Below are positions 8,661 through 18,920 of a stretch of DNA of 64,000 bases, in pieces. The DNA comes from Streptomyces tsukubensis (GTDB lineage Bacteria; Actinomycetota; Actinomycetes; Streptomycetales; Streptomycetaceae). The notes under the pieces were generated by a model. That model was not told the DNA's origin, did not search any database, and saw only the letters and a list, made by a program, of their open reading frames with translations. The translations under genes were made by a program, and so were the position numbers. How positions within the stretch are numbered: the first letter of the stretch is position 1; the number at the start of each line of letters is the position of its first letter. The stretch covers positions 3,410,001 to 3,474,000 of the forward strand of contig NZ_CP045178.1 of NCBI RefSeq assembly GCF_009296025.1, read 5' to 3'.

Positions 8661-8706
8661 TCGGGTCCTGTGGTCCCGGGGCTCCGCGCTTCGGGTGTTG
8701 TTCTTC

Positions 8707-8740
8707 AGCCGCCGTCCGGCGTTTCCGCCGGGCGGCGGCT
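8707..8740 (+). terminator. Hairpin between rplY and pth
   Basis: A 14-bp stem (AGCCGCCGTCCGGC with its complement, one G-T pair) surrounds a GTTTCC loop, followed by GTGTTG. It lies 47 bp after rplY and 60 bp before pth, so it may end or attenuate transcription into pth. Confidence 0.6.
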
Positions 8741-8799
8741 GTGTTGTACGGGTGTCTGTGGTGGCCGGTGCGGTTCGGGTGTGGAGAGAGGGAGCAGCG

Positions 8800-9408
8800 A
8801 TGACGACGCCGTCGGGTTCGGATACGGGTGGGCCGTGGCTGGTGGTGGGGCTCGGTAATCCGGGCTCCGAGTACGCGGACAATCGCCACAATGTGGGCTT
8901 CATGGTGGCTGATCTGCTGGCCGCCCGGATGGGCGGGAAGTTCAAGCGGTCGGGGAAGGCGCAGGCCCAGGTGGTCGAGGGCAGGCTCGGTGTGCCGGGT
9001 CCCGGCAGCCGGCGGGTGATCGTGGCGAAGCCGCAGTCGTACATGAATCTGTCGGGGGGTCCTGTGACGGCTCTGCGCGATTTCTACAAGGTGGAGACGG
9101 CGCGGATCGTGGCGGTCCATGACGAGCTGGACGTCGACTACGGGGTGTTGCGGCTGAAGCTGGCGGGTGGCGACAACGGTCACAACGGCCTGAAGTCGAT
9201 GACGAAGTCGATGGGGCCCGAGTACCACCGGGTGCGTTTCGGGATCGGCAGGCCGCCGGGGCGTATGCAGGTGGCGGATTTCGTACTGCGGGACTTCTCC
9301 TCGGTGGAGCGCAAGGAGCTGGACTTCTTCGTGGACCGTGCGGCGGACGCGGTGGAGGCGTTGATCACGGAGGGACTTGAGCGGGCGCAGTCGTCGTTCA
9401 ATTCGTGA
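8800..9408 (+). CDS. pth: Peptidyl-tRNA hydrolase
   Basis: 202 aa. The ATG at 8800 has GAGAGAGGGAG just upstream. It releases peptides from drop-off peptidyl-tRNA. The signature is complete: [19 protein letters not shown] with the catalytic His and Asn, [27 protein letters not shown] and NGHNGLKS, plus GIGRPPGRM near the C-terminus. Length is normal. It is the last gene of the glmU-prs-rplY-pth series and is closed by a strong hairpin. Confidence 0.98.
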   Translation: MTTPSGSDTGGPWLVVGLGNPGSEYADNRHNVGFMVADLLAARMGGKFKRSGKAQAQVVEGRLGVPGPGSRRVIVAKPQSYMNLSGGPVTALRDFYKVETARIVAVHDELDVDYGVLRLKLAGGDNGHNGLKSMTKSMGPEYHRVRFGIGRPPGRMQVADFVLRDFSSVERKELDFFVDRAADAVEALITEGLERAQSSFNS

Positions 9409-9472
9409 GGGCGATTGGTGCGGTGGTGCGGGCGCGTGCCGGGGGGTGCTTTCGGCGCCTGTCCTCGCCGTA

Positions 9473-9514
9473 CAGAACCGGCCCCGTCATCACACGATGA
9501 CGGGGCCGGTTCTG
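9473..9514. terminator. Bidirectional terminator between convergent pth and ppc
   Basis: A perfect 18-bp stem (CAGAACCGGCCCCGTCAT and complement) closes a CACACG loop. The 77 bases after it are imperfect repeats of gtgcgg(g/a)tg and gtacgggtg, with nothing else visible before the ppc stop. Confidence 0.92.
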
Positions 9515-9591
9515 TGTGCGGATGTGCGGGTGTGCGGATGTACGGGAGTACGGGTGTGTCCGTGCTCGTCGTACGGGTGTGCTGGTGCGGG

Positions 9592-12345
<2,754 letters not shown>

Positions 12346-12791
12346 AGGTGCGGCTCCTTGCAATGAAGTGAGGAGGTGCGTCGCGATGCGTCTCTCGATA
12401 CGGATGGTGGCGGGAGACGGATGGGCGCGGCTGGGAGGGGATCCGGGATGGGGTCCCGGGAGGAAAACAGAACGGACCACGCTGTCCGGCGGTTCCAAGG
12501 ATAGGTGTCGGCGCTGCGGGGGGTTTCGGGGCCCGGTGCCGCCTGTCTGCGCGGTTCGGTGGCTACGAGGTCGTAAGTTACGGGTCCGTAGGTACGCGGG
12601 TCGGCCGTTTGGGCTTATTGGCGTGCGAACGTATGGGCGTTTGTGTTCGGACGTGTCTCCATGGGTGTTCTGGTGCGATTGCGTGCTTGTTCGGGCGTAT
12701 TCACGTGCGGTGCGGACGTGTCTGCGGGTAGAAGGCCGCTGAGCGGCTGGTTCCATCTTCCCCCCATCCCTCGACTCCACAGGGGAGACCG
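12346..12791. other. Divergent control region between ppc and the desaturase gene
   Basis: 446 bp without a credible gene. The ppc half is ordinary. The desaturase half (about 12560-12730) is built from imperfect repeats around gtacgggtc and (t/c)gtgcg(a/g)acgtgtct, a degenerate minisatellite. Promoters of both genes must lie here; I cannot place them securely. Confidence 0.5.
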
Positions 12792-13715
12792 ATGACGGCG
12801 AGTTCCGATGTGTCCGATGTGATCGAAGACGTCCCGCGACCGGCCGGCGGCGCGGGGGCCCGTGCGGCGACGCTGGGCGGTGACAGGAAGGGTTCGGTCG
12901 AGCAGGTCGCCCTGCTGTTGTTCATCCTGGTCCCGTTCGCGGCGCTGGTGGTGGCGGTGCCGCTGGCGTGGGGGCGGGGGCTGAGCTGGCTGGACGTGGG
13001 CCTGATGGTCTTCTTCTATTTTCTGGGGTGCCACGGCATCACGATCGGTTTCCACCGCTATTTCACGCATGGCGCCTTCAAGGCGAAGCGTCCGTTGCGG
13101 ATCGCGCTGGCGGTGGCGGGTTCGATGGCGGTGGAGGGCCCTGTGGTGCGGTGGGTGGCCGATCACCGCAAGCATCACAAGTTCTCCGACGCGGAGGGCG
13201 ACCCGCATTCGCCGTGGCGGTACGGGGAGTCCTTGTCGGCTCTGACGAAGGGCCTCTGGTGGGCTCATATCGGATGGATGTTCGACGAGGAGCGGACGCC
13301 GCAGGAGAAGTACGCACCCGATCTGGTCAAGGATCCGGCGATTCGCGCGGTATCCAGGCAGTTCGTCCTGTGGACGGTGGTCTCGCTGGGCCTTCCGCCA
13401 CTGATCGGCGGTCTGGCGACGATGTCGTGGTGGGGCGCGTTCACGGGGTTCTTCTGGGGCTCCCTGGTACGGGTGGCGCTGCTGCACCACGTGACCTGGT
13501 CGATCAACTCGATCTGCCACGCGGTGGGCAAGCGCCCCTTCAACGCGCGTGACAGGTCGGGCAACGTCTGGTGGCTCGCGGTCCTTTCGTGCGGCGAGTC
13601 CTGGCACAACCTGCACCACGCGGATCCGACGTCGGCCCGGCACGGTGTGGAGCGCGGGCAGATCGACTCGTCCGCGCGGATCATCCGCTGGTGCGAGAAG
13701 CTGGGCTGGGCGTAA
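12792..13715 (+). CDS. Membrane acyl-CoA (delta-9 type) fatty acid desaturase
   Basis: 307 aa, ATG after ACAGGGGAGACCG. It is an integral membrane di-iron enzyme that introduces a cis double bond into acyl chains. The three histidine boxes are intact: HRYFTH (about residue 88), DHRKHHKF (about 125) and WHNLHHADP (about 275), with four hydrophobic segments around them. A TetR-type regulator gene follows 63 bp downstream and is the likely controller. The subtype (acyl-CoA versus acyl-lipid) cannot be fixed from sequence alone. Confidence 0.95.
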   Translation: MTASSDVSDVIEDVPRPAGGAGARAATLGGDRKGSVEQVALLLFILVPFAALVVAVPLAWGRGLSWLDVGLMVFFYFLGCHGITIGFHRYFTHGAFKAKRPLRIALAVAGSMAVEGPVVRWVADHRKHHKFSDAEGDPHSPWRYGESLSALTKGLWWAHIGWMFDEERTPQEKYAPDLVKDPAIRAVSRQFVLWTVVSLGLPPLIGGLATMSWWGAFTGFFWGSLVRVALLHHVTWSINSICHAVGKRPFNARDRSGNVWWLAVLSCGESWHNLHHADPTSARHGVERGQIDSSARIIRWCEKLGWA

Positions 13716-13778
13716 CGACGTGGCGGTGGCCGCGTCAAGGATCCAGTCCCGGCGCAAGCCCCGGGTGGCAGAACCGGC

Positions 13779-14456
13779 ATGATGGGGGCCGTGGCGACCG
13801 ATTCGAGTTCAGGCACCAGCGGCGAAAAGCCCCGGCGTGCGCGCAGGACGCGGATGACAGGGGCGCAGCGCCGGGAGCAGTTGCTCGACATCGGTCGCAC
13901 GCTCTTCGCGGCCAAGGGGTTCGAGGGCACGTCGGTGGAGGAGATCGCGGCGAAGGCCGGCGTCTCCAAGCCGGTCGTGTACGAGCACTTCGGCGGCAAG
14001 GAGGGGTTGTACGCGGTGGTCGTGGATCGCGAGATGCGCCAGTTGCTCGACATGGTGACGGGGGCGCTGACGGCCGGGCATCCGCGGGAGCTGCTCGAAC
14101 AGGCGGCGTTCGCGCTGCTCGACTACATCGAGACGTATACGGACGGTTTCCGCATTCTGGTACGGGACTCGCCCGTGGCGCAGTCGACGGGCACGTTCGC
14201 GTCGCTGATCAGCGATATCGCGACGCAGGTCGAGGACATCCTGGGCCTGGAGTTCAAGAGCCGCGGTTTCGACGCGAAGCTGGCGCCGCTGTACGCGCAG
14301 GCGCTGGTGGGCATGGTGGCGCTGACCGGCCAGTGGTGGCTGGACGCACGGAAGCCGAAGAAGGCGGAGGTGGCCGCGCATCTGGTCAACCTGGCGTGGC
14401 ACGGCCTTGACGGGTTGGAGCCCCGGCCTCGGTTGATCGGGCATCGGAAGAGCTGA
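13779..14456 (+). CDS. TetR-family regulator next to the desaturase gene
   Basis: 225 aa if the first ATG is used; ATG at 13782 and GTG at 13791 are also possible. The DNA-binding domain (about 28-75) reads REQLLDIGRTLFAAKGFEG, VEEIAAKAGVSKPVVYEHFGGKEGLY, a textbook TetR HTH. The ligand domain (about 85-210) ends in GQWWLDARKP...LVNLAWHGLDGL. The arrangement resembles actinobacterial TetR regulators of fatty acid genes; control of the adjacent desaturase is inferred from position only. A loose GC-rich repeat (aaagggcc to ggcccttt, about 14457-14540) follows and may end transcription. Confidence 0.93.
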   Translation: MMGAVATDSSSGTSGEKPRRARRTRMTGAQRREQLLDIGRTLFAAKGFEGTSVEEIAAKAGVSKPVVYEHFGGKEGLYAVVVDREMRQLLDMVTGALTAGHPRELLEQAAFALLDYIETYTDGFRILVRDSPVAQSTGTFASLISDIATQVEDILGLEFKSRGFDAKLAPLYAQALVGMVALTGQWWLDARKPKKAEVAAHLVNLAWHGLDGLEPRPRLIGHRKS

Positions 14457-14677
14457 AAGGGCCGCCCGCTCCGGGTGGGCCCTCCCGCCCGGGGACAGGC
14501 CCTCCGGCCCGAGGGGGCTTTCCGGCCCCGGGCCCTTTGAGGTGACCCGAAGAGGTGAGCGCGGCTCACGGCGCTGACGAACACCACGTCGAGGCGTTCA
14601 CTGGATGCAGTGACGGAGGTGGATCTCGTCCATTACTTTGACCTAAGGCCACGAGTATTCCGTTCATGGGAGGAACC

Positions 14678-15277
14678 ATGACCGCCAAACCCGCGCAGCC
14701 TCAGTACTCCTGGCCTGTGCCCCCGCAGGGCGGCTTCACGGTGGACGATCTGTCCACGCTGCCCGATCTCCCGCCGCATACGGAATTGCTTGACGGGAGT
14801 CTTGTTTTCGTGAGCCCACAGCGCGATTTCCACAGCGTCGTGATCGATTTGCTGGTCGCCGGCCTGCGGGTGGCTGTGCCCGCCCGTTACAGGATCCGGA
14901 GGGAGATGACCGTCGTCCTGGACCGGCACAACGGCCCGGAACCCGATGTCTGTGTGGTCCGGGCCGAGGCCAAGGTCAGTGCGAAGCAGACACGTTACGT
15001 CGCCGATGATGTGCTTCTCGCCATCGAGGTGGTCTCCCCCGATTCGGAGGGCAGGGACCGCGACGCGAAGCCGCGCAAGTACGCCGCCGCTGGGATCGTC
15101 CACTTCTGGCTGGTGGAGATGGCCGAGGGAAACGGCCATCCCGTGGTGCACGTCTACGAGCTGGACCCGCTCACCCGCTCGTACGCGCTGACCGGCATCC
15201 ACCACGAGCGGCTGAAGCTGGCCGCACCTTTCACCATCGACCTCGACATCAGCTCGGAGGTTCTCGACGCGCTCTGA
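14678..15277 (+). CDS. Uma2 / DUF820 restriction-endonuclease-fold protein
   Basis: 199 aa, ATG 6 bases after GGGAGG. The Uma2 core is visible: ELLDGSLVFVSP (with the first acidic residue), EPDVCVVRAEAK, LLAIEVVSPDSEGRDRDAKPRKYAAAGIVHFWLVE. These carry the E...PD...E.xS..R..K pattern of the PD-(D/E)XK fold. Members are numerous in Streptomyces and cyanobacteria; their biological role is largely unknown and many may be solitary nucleases linked to mobile or host-defence functions. No partner gene is evident here. Confidence 0.93.
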   Translation: MTAKPAQPQYSWPVPPQGGFTVDDLSTLPDLPPHTELLDGSLVFVSPQRDFHSVVIDLLVAGLRVAVPARYRIRREMTVVLDRHNGPEPDVCVVRAEAKVSAKQTRYVADDVLLAIEVVSPDSEGRDRDAKPRKYAAAGIVHFWLVEMAEGNGHPVVHVYELDPLTRSYALTGIHHERLKLAAPFTIDLDISSEVLDAL

Positions 15278-15304
15278 CCGGTTCTGCCGGGGCTGTCCGG
15301 GCTG

Positions 15305-15730
15305 TCAGGGCGCTTTCGGGTCCGCCAGGCCCTCCGGCGGGTCCTCCGGCAGGTCCTCCGGGGCGTCCGCCGAGGTCGGCTCCAGGAACTCCAGGCGGTT
15401 TCCGTGCGGGTCGTCGCTGTAGAAGCGGCGGTACCCCGGCAGGTCCTCGTCCCACGTGACGCTCGCGCCCCGGGCGGCCAGGCGGGCGGCGAAGGCGTCG
15501 ATGCCGGTGACCCGCAGGCCGGGGTGGGCCTTGCGGGCCGGGCGGAACCCCTGCTCGATGCCCAGGTGGAGGACGACGGAGCCGGCCCTGAACCAGGCGC
15601 CGCCCCGGCCCGCGAGCGCCGGGGGCTTGGGGATTTCCGTCATGCCGAGGGTGTCCGCGTAGAACTCCCGTAGCGTCTCCTCGCTGCCGGGTGGGGCGGC
15701 GAGCTGGATGTGGTCGACGGCGGCGAGCAT
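15305..15730 (-). CDS. VOC-superfamily (glyoxalase/bleomycin-resistance fold) protein
   Basis: 141 aa. The ATG at 15730 is preceded by AAGGGAG. The paired beta-alpha-beta-beta-beta modules are visible: VDHIQLAAPPGSEETLREFY with a metal-ligand His, VLHLGIEQGF, and the family ending RRFYSDDPHGNRLEFLEP with the C-terminal Glu ligand. An acidic Pro/Asp/Glu tail is repeated (APEDLPEDPPEGL). The substrate is unknown; members include glyoxalases, dioxygenases and drug-binding proteins. It follows the methyltransferase gene by 29 bp and probably shares its transcript. Confidence 0.9.
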   Translation of the reverse strand: MLAAVDHIQLAAPPGSEETLREFYADTLGMTEIPKPPALAGRGGAWFRAGSVVLHLGIEQGFRPARKAHPGLRVTGIDAFAARLAARGASVTWDEDLPGYRRFYSDDPHGNRLEFLEPTSADAPEDLPEDPPEGLADPKAP

Positions 15731-15759
15731 CAGGGGCTCTCCCTTCGGACGGATCGATG

Positions 15760-16584
15760 TCACCGGGGCCGGGTGGCGACGGCGAAGACGCGGCGGAACG
15801 GCAGGACGGTGCCGTGTTCCGTCGCCGGGTAGGCGGCGCGCAGGGCGTCCCGGTACTCCGTGGTGAACGCCTCCAGCGCCTCGGGGTCGTCCGCGAGGGC
15901 GCCGAGGACGGGGCGCAGCCCGGTTCCCTTGACCCAGTCGAGGACGGGGTCAGGCCCGTGGAGAAGGTGCAGGTAGGTGGTTTCCCAGACGTCGGTGTCC
16001 AGGCCGAGGGCGGTGAGGCCGGCGAGATAGGCGGCGGGTTCCAGGACGGCGTCGCCGTGGCGCAGGAGCCCGCCGAGGCGGCTTCGCCAGCGGGGTGACT
16101 CGGCGATGTCGCGCATGAGGACGTGGCTCGGCGCGTCGAAGTTGCCGGGGACCTGGAAGGCGAAGGTGGAACCAGGGGTGAGAGCTCCGGTCCAGGCGGC
16201 GAAGGAGTCGGGGTGCCCCTTGACCCACTGGAGGGTGGCGTTGGAGACGATCAGCTCGTACGGCCGCTCGGGGATCCAGGTCGTGACGTCCGCGTGGGCG
16301 AAGTCGACGCTGCCGCCGCCGGGGGTGGGGCCGGAGTGGTCGCGGCGGGCGCGTTCCAGCATGTCGGGCGAGTTGTCGAAGCCGGTGACGTGGGCGGTGG
16401 GCCAGCGTTCGGTGAGGAGGGCGGTGGCGTTGCCGGGGCCGCAGCCGAGGTCGGCGATGTGCGGCGGGTGTCCGTCCTGCGCGGTGGGCAGGACGGGGAC
16501 GCGGGCGATCAGGTCGGTGAAGGGGCGGGCGCGGTGGTCCCGGTGGCGCAGGTACTGGTGGGGGTCCCAGGCGGCGGTGGCCAT
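15760..16584 (-). CDS. tam: Trans-aconitate 2-methyltransferase
   Basis: 274 aa. It uses S-adenosylmethionine to methylate trans-aconitate, an inhibitor of aconitase. The class I fold shows motif I IADLGCGPGNATALL, acidic FDNSPDMLERA, and VSNATLQWVKGH typical of Tam. The family start WDPHQYLRHRDHRARPFTDL is intact. It is divergent from a MarR-family gene with a perfect palindrome between, exactly the tam/tamR arrangement described in S. coelicolor, so citrate/trans-aconitate-responsive control is expected. No strong Shine-Dalgarno apart from AAGGAGAAG 5-13 bases upstream, which is good. Confidence 0.95.
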   Translation of the reverse strand: MATAAWDPHQYLRHRDHRARPFTDLIARVPVLPTAQDGHPPHIADLGCGPGNATALLTERWPTAHVTGFDNSPDMLERARRDHSGPTPGGGSVDFAHADVTTWIPERPYELIVSNATLQWVKGHPDSFAAWTGALTPGSTFAFQVPGNFDAPSHVLMRDIAESPRWRSRLGGLLRHGDAVLEPAAYLAGLTALGLDTDVWETTYLHLLHGPDPVLDWVKGTGLRPVLGALADDPEALEAFTTEYRDALRAAYPATEHGTVLPFRRVFAVATRPR

Positions 16585-16640
16585 GCGGGGCTTCTCCTTG
16601 GTGGGGCGAGGGGACCGGTGGGTGGGCTCCGATCCTGCGG

Positions 16641-16740
16641 GTGTGCTGCGGCCCGGCGGGTGGGGTGCGGGCCCCGTCGGCGTGCTGCGGCCCGACGACA
16701 GTGCTGCGGGCCCCGTGCGTGCTGCGGCCCGGCGGGCGCC
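16641..16740. repeat. Degenerate 12-mer repeat in the tam-tamR gap
   Basis: Five copies of gtgctgcggccc or gtgcggggcccc variants occur at about 16643, 16665, 16682, 16701 and 16719 with irregular spacing. They lie between the tam start and the TamR palindrome, inside the tam leader. Confidence 0.7.
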
Positions 16741-16778
16741 CCAGGACGGCCTTCACCGCCATCCTGAACCCCACACTA

Positions 16779-16792
16779 TCTTGACGTCAAGA
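16779..16792. promoter_or_regulatory. TamR operator palindrome
   Basis: TCTTGACGTCAAGA is a perfect 14-bp palindrome centred between tam and tamR. It lies 36 bp from the tamR start. It has the size and symmetry of MarR-family sites and fits the described tam/tamR control. It overlaps TTGACG readings on both strands, so bound protein would block both promoters. Confidence 0.88.
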
Positions 16793-16827
16793 GACTTCAC
16801 ATCGACAGACCCTTTACACTGATCGTC

Positions 16828-17325
16828 ATGGAGGACGAGGTCGATCGGCTGGTCGCAGCATGGCGCCGGGAGCGCCCGGACCTCGACGTGGAACCACTTG
16901 AGGTGCTGAGCCGTGTGAGCAGGCTCGCCCGTCATCTCGACAGGGCCCGCAGGCTGGCCTTCGCCGAGCACCATCTCGAACCGTGGGAGTTCGACGTGCT
17001 GACGGCGCTGCGCAGGACGGGCTCCCCCTACCAGCTCTCCCCCGGCCAGCTCCTCACCCAGACGCTGGTGACCTCGGGCACGATGACCAACCGCATCGAC
17101 AGGCTCACCAAGAAGGGCCTCGTGGAGCGGCTGCCCGACCCGAGCGACCGGCGCGGGGTGCTGGTGCGGCTGACCGTGGAGGGTCAGGAGCGCGCGGACT
17201 CGGCGCTCGCGGGCCTGCTCGACCAGGAGCGGGCACTGCTGTCGGAGCTTTCCCGGGCCCAGCGGGGTGAACTGGCCGCGCTGCTACGCCAGTTGACCGC
17301 CCCGTTCGACAACATTCCCGGCTAG
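16828..17325 (+). CDS. tamR: MarR-family regulator TamR
   Basis: 165 aa. The winged-helix DNA-binding region (about 45-125) includes PWEFDVLTALRR, SPGQLLTQTLVTSGTMTNRIDRL for the recognition helix and GLVERLPDPSDRRGVLVRLT for the wing. N- and C-terminal helices for dimerisation are present. Placed divergently from tam, it should repress tam and its own gene and respond to citrate or trans-aconitate, as shown for the S. coelicolor protein. The ATG has no Shine-Dalgarno; TACACT at 16815-16820 is a good -10 just 7 bases before the ATG, so the mRNA is probably leaderless. Its last 42 bp overlap the convergent response-regulator gene. Confidence 0.93.
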   Translation: MEDEVDRLVAAWRRERPDLDVEPLEVLSRVSRLARHLDRARRLAFAEHHLEPWEFDVLTALRRTGSPYQLSPGQLLTQTLVTSGTMTNRIDRLTKKGLVERLPDPSDRRGVLVRLTVEGQERADSALAGLLDQERALLSELSRAQRGELAALLRQLTAPFDNIPG

Positions 17326-18060
17326 GTCGACCGGTCCCACCCCGGCCCGCCTGGCGAGGGCGACCGCGGCCAGGGTGGAGTGGACCCCCAGCTTGCCCAG
17401 TACGTTCTGCATGTGGGTGCGGACGGTGTGCGGTGAGAGGAAGAGCCGTTCCGCGACGGCCTTGCGGCCGAGCCCCGCGACCATGCAGCGCAGCACCTCC
17501 CGCTCGCGCGGAGTCAGGGACTCGACGAGCCGTTCGCTCTCCGTACGGTGTTTGCGTGCCGCTGTCAGCTCCCGCAGTACGCCGGTGAGCAGGGCGGGCG
17601 GCAGATGCGTCTCGTCGCGCAGGACCCCGCGTATGACGGTGAGCAGCCGGGAGAGTGAGCAGTCCTTGGCGACCCAGCCGGAGGCTCCCGCCTGGAGGGC
17701 GAGGGCGGCTCGGCGCGGGTCGTCCTTCTCGGCGAGGACGACGGTGCGGACGGCGGGCTGGCCCGTGCGTACCCCCGCGACCAGCGAGATGCCGTCGACC
17801 AGGCCGCCCTCCGTGCCCTCCTGTACGGCGGTGGGGACGCGGCCGCCCGACATCATGGCCGCCGCACCCCCGAGGTCGGCGTCGATCAGGAGGACATCGA
17901 AGCGGCGGCCTTCCGCCGAGGCCCTTTCCATGGAGCGCAGCGCGGCGGGGCCACTGCCCGCCGCGGACACGTCCACGTCGGGCTCGGCCGCCAGGGCCGC
18001 GGCGAGCGACTCGGCGAAGATGCGGTGGTCGTCCACGACCAGAACTCGGATGCGAACCAC
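17284..18060 (-). CDS. Orphan NarL/LuxR-type response regulator with a receiver insertion
   Basis: 258 aa with GTG start at 18060, preceded by AAGGGGG. The receiver (3-145) has D10-D11, the phospho-acceptor D60 in LLIDADLGG and K132 in WVAKD. The switch Thr/Ser is Ala (VVLAEKDD), and about 20 extra residues (GGAAAMMSGGRVPTAVQ and following) lie after D60. The LuxR HTH (180-240) reads SLTPREREVLRCMVAGLGRKAVAERLFLSPHTVRTHMQNVLGKLGVHS. No kinase gene is adjacent. The 3' end runs 42 bp into tamR on the other strand. The target genes are unknown; a divergent GNAT gene lies upstream. Confidence 0.92.
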   Translation of the reverse strand: MVRIRVLVVDDHRIFAESLAAALAAEPDVDVSAAGSGPAALRSMERASAEGRRFDVLLIDADLGGAAAMMSGGRVPTAVQEGTEGGLVDGISLVAGVRTGQPAVRTVVLAEKDDPRRAALALQAGASGWVAKDCSLSRLLTVIRGVLRDETHLPPALLTGVLRELTAARKHRTESERLVESLTPREREVLRCMVAGLGRKAVAERLFLSPHTVRTHMQNVLGKLGVHSTLAAVALARRAGVGPVDLAGNVVERGGQLA

Positions 18061-18334
18061 TGATACCCCCTTCCCCACGCTCTCCACGAGCAGGGGATAC
18101 CCGGATGTCGGGGCGGTTGATGCGGGCGCGGCGCCCGGTGTACGGGGACTCCGCTTCACGTCGGATGCCGTCGCGCCGGCGTCGCCTCCCCCGCGACCGT
18201 GCGCCGGACCCGCCGTGCCTCGCCCCCTGGTCCGCGCCGGCCCCCACCGGCGCTGTTCATCAGGGTACGGGCGGGGGGCGGGAGCGGAAGGCAATTTGCA
18301 GAACTGGTAGGCGGACACGTTTATGGTGAGCCAT

Positions 18335-18775
18335 ATGTTTCGTATGGAGACAGGAGTCGACAAGGAACGGCGTGATCTCCTCCGTTCACAGTTGCGTGCA
18401 GCGAACATCGAGGCATCGCCCGCACTGCGGTCGCTGCTCGGCTCCACCGCGGAGAGCGAAGTGCCCTTGCATCTCTGGCTGCTCGACGAGGAGGGCGCGC
18501 TCGCTGGCGGGCTCGTCGCGCACGCCTGGGCGCACTGGTTGCACGTCAACTACCTCTGGGTGGACGGCAGACACCGGGGCCTGCGACTCGGCGCACGGTT
18601 GCTCGCGGAGGCGGAGAGGAGGGCGCGGGAGGAGCTCGGTTGCGGCTCCGCGCGGGTGGAGACGTGGGATTTCCAGGCGCCGGATTTCTATCGCAAACAG
18701 GGCTACTCGGTGGTGTGCGAGATTCCCGGATACCCGCCGGGAGTGACTGAATTTACGCTGACCAAGCAGCTGTGA
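18335..18775 (+). CDS. GNAT-family N-acetyltransferase
   Basis: 146 aa from ATG 18335; ATG 18323 and 18344 are alternatives and none has a Shine-Dalgarno. TATGGT at 18322-18327 sits 7 bases before 18335, which would fit a leaderless message. The GNAT core is clear: LVAHAWAHWLHVNYLWVDGRHRGLRLGARLL for strands 2-4 and the acetyl-CoA loop (R/Q-x-x-G-x-G/A as HRGLRLGA), then VETWDFQAPDFYRKQGYSV. The substrate is unknown. Divergent from the response regulator at 17284-18060. Confidence 0.88.
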   Translation: MFRMETGVDKERRDLLRSQLRAANIEASPALRSLLGSTAESEVPLHLWLLDEEGALAGGLVAHAWAHWLHVNYLWVDGRHRGLRLGARLLAEAERRAREELGCGSARVETWDFQAPDFYRKQGYSVVCEIPGYPPGVTEFTLTKQL

Positions 18776-18797
18776 GACCGACTGCGAAGTGGGCTTT

Positions 18798-18838
18798 CCC
18801 GCGCGATCCGGCCGATTTCTTCGGCCGGATCGCGCGGG
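18798..18838. terminator. Bidirectional terminator between the GNAT gene and galK
   Basis: A perfect 18-bp stem (CCCGCGCGATCCGGCCGA and complement) closes a TTTCT loop. It lies between convergent genes, so it can serve both the acetyltransferase and the gal operon. Confidence 0.92.
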
Positions 18839-18920
18839 TGGGCCCCGCGCGAGGTCGAGACGGGCAGCGGCAGTGCGACGGACGTGTCGTTCGGGGCGCG
18901 TTTTCCTGCCCGCAGCGGGT

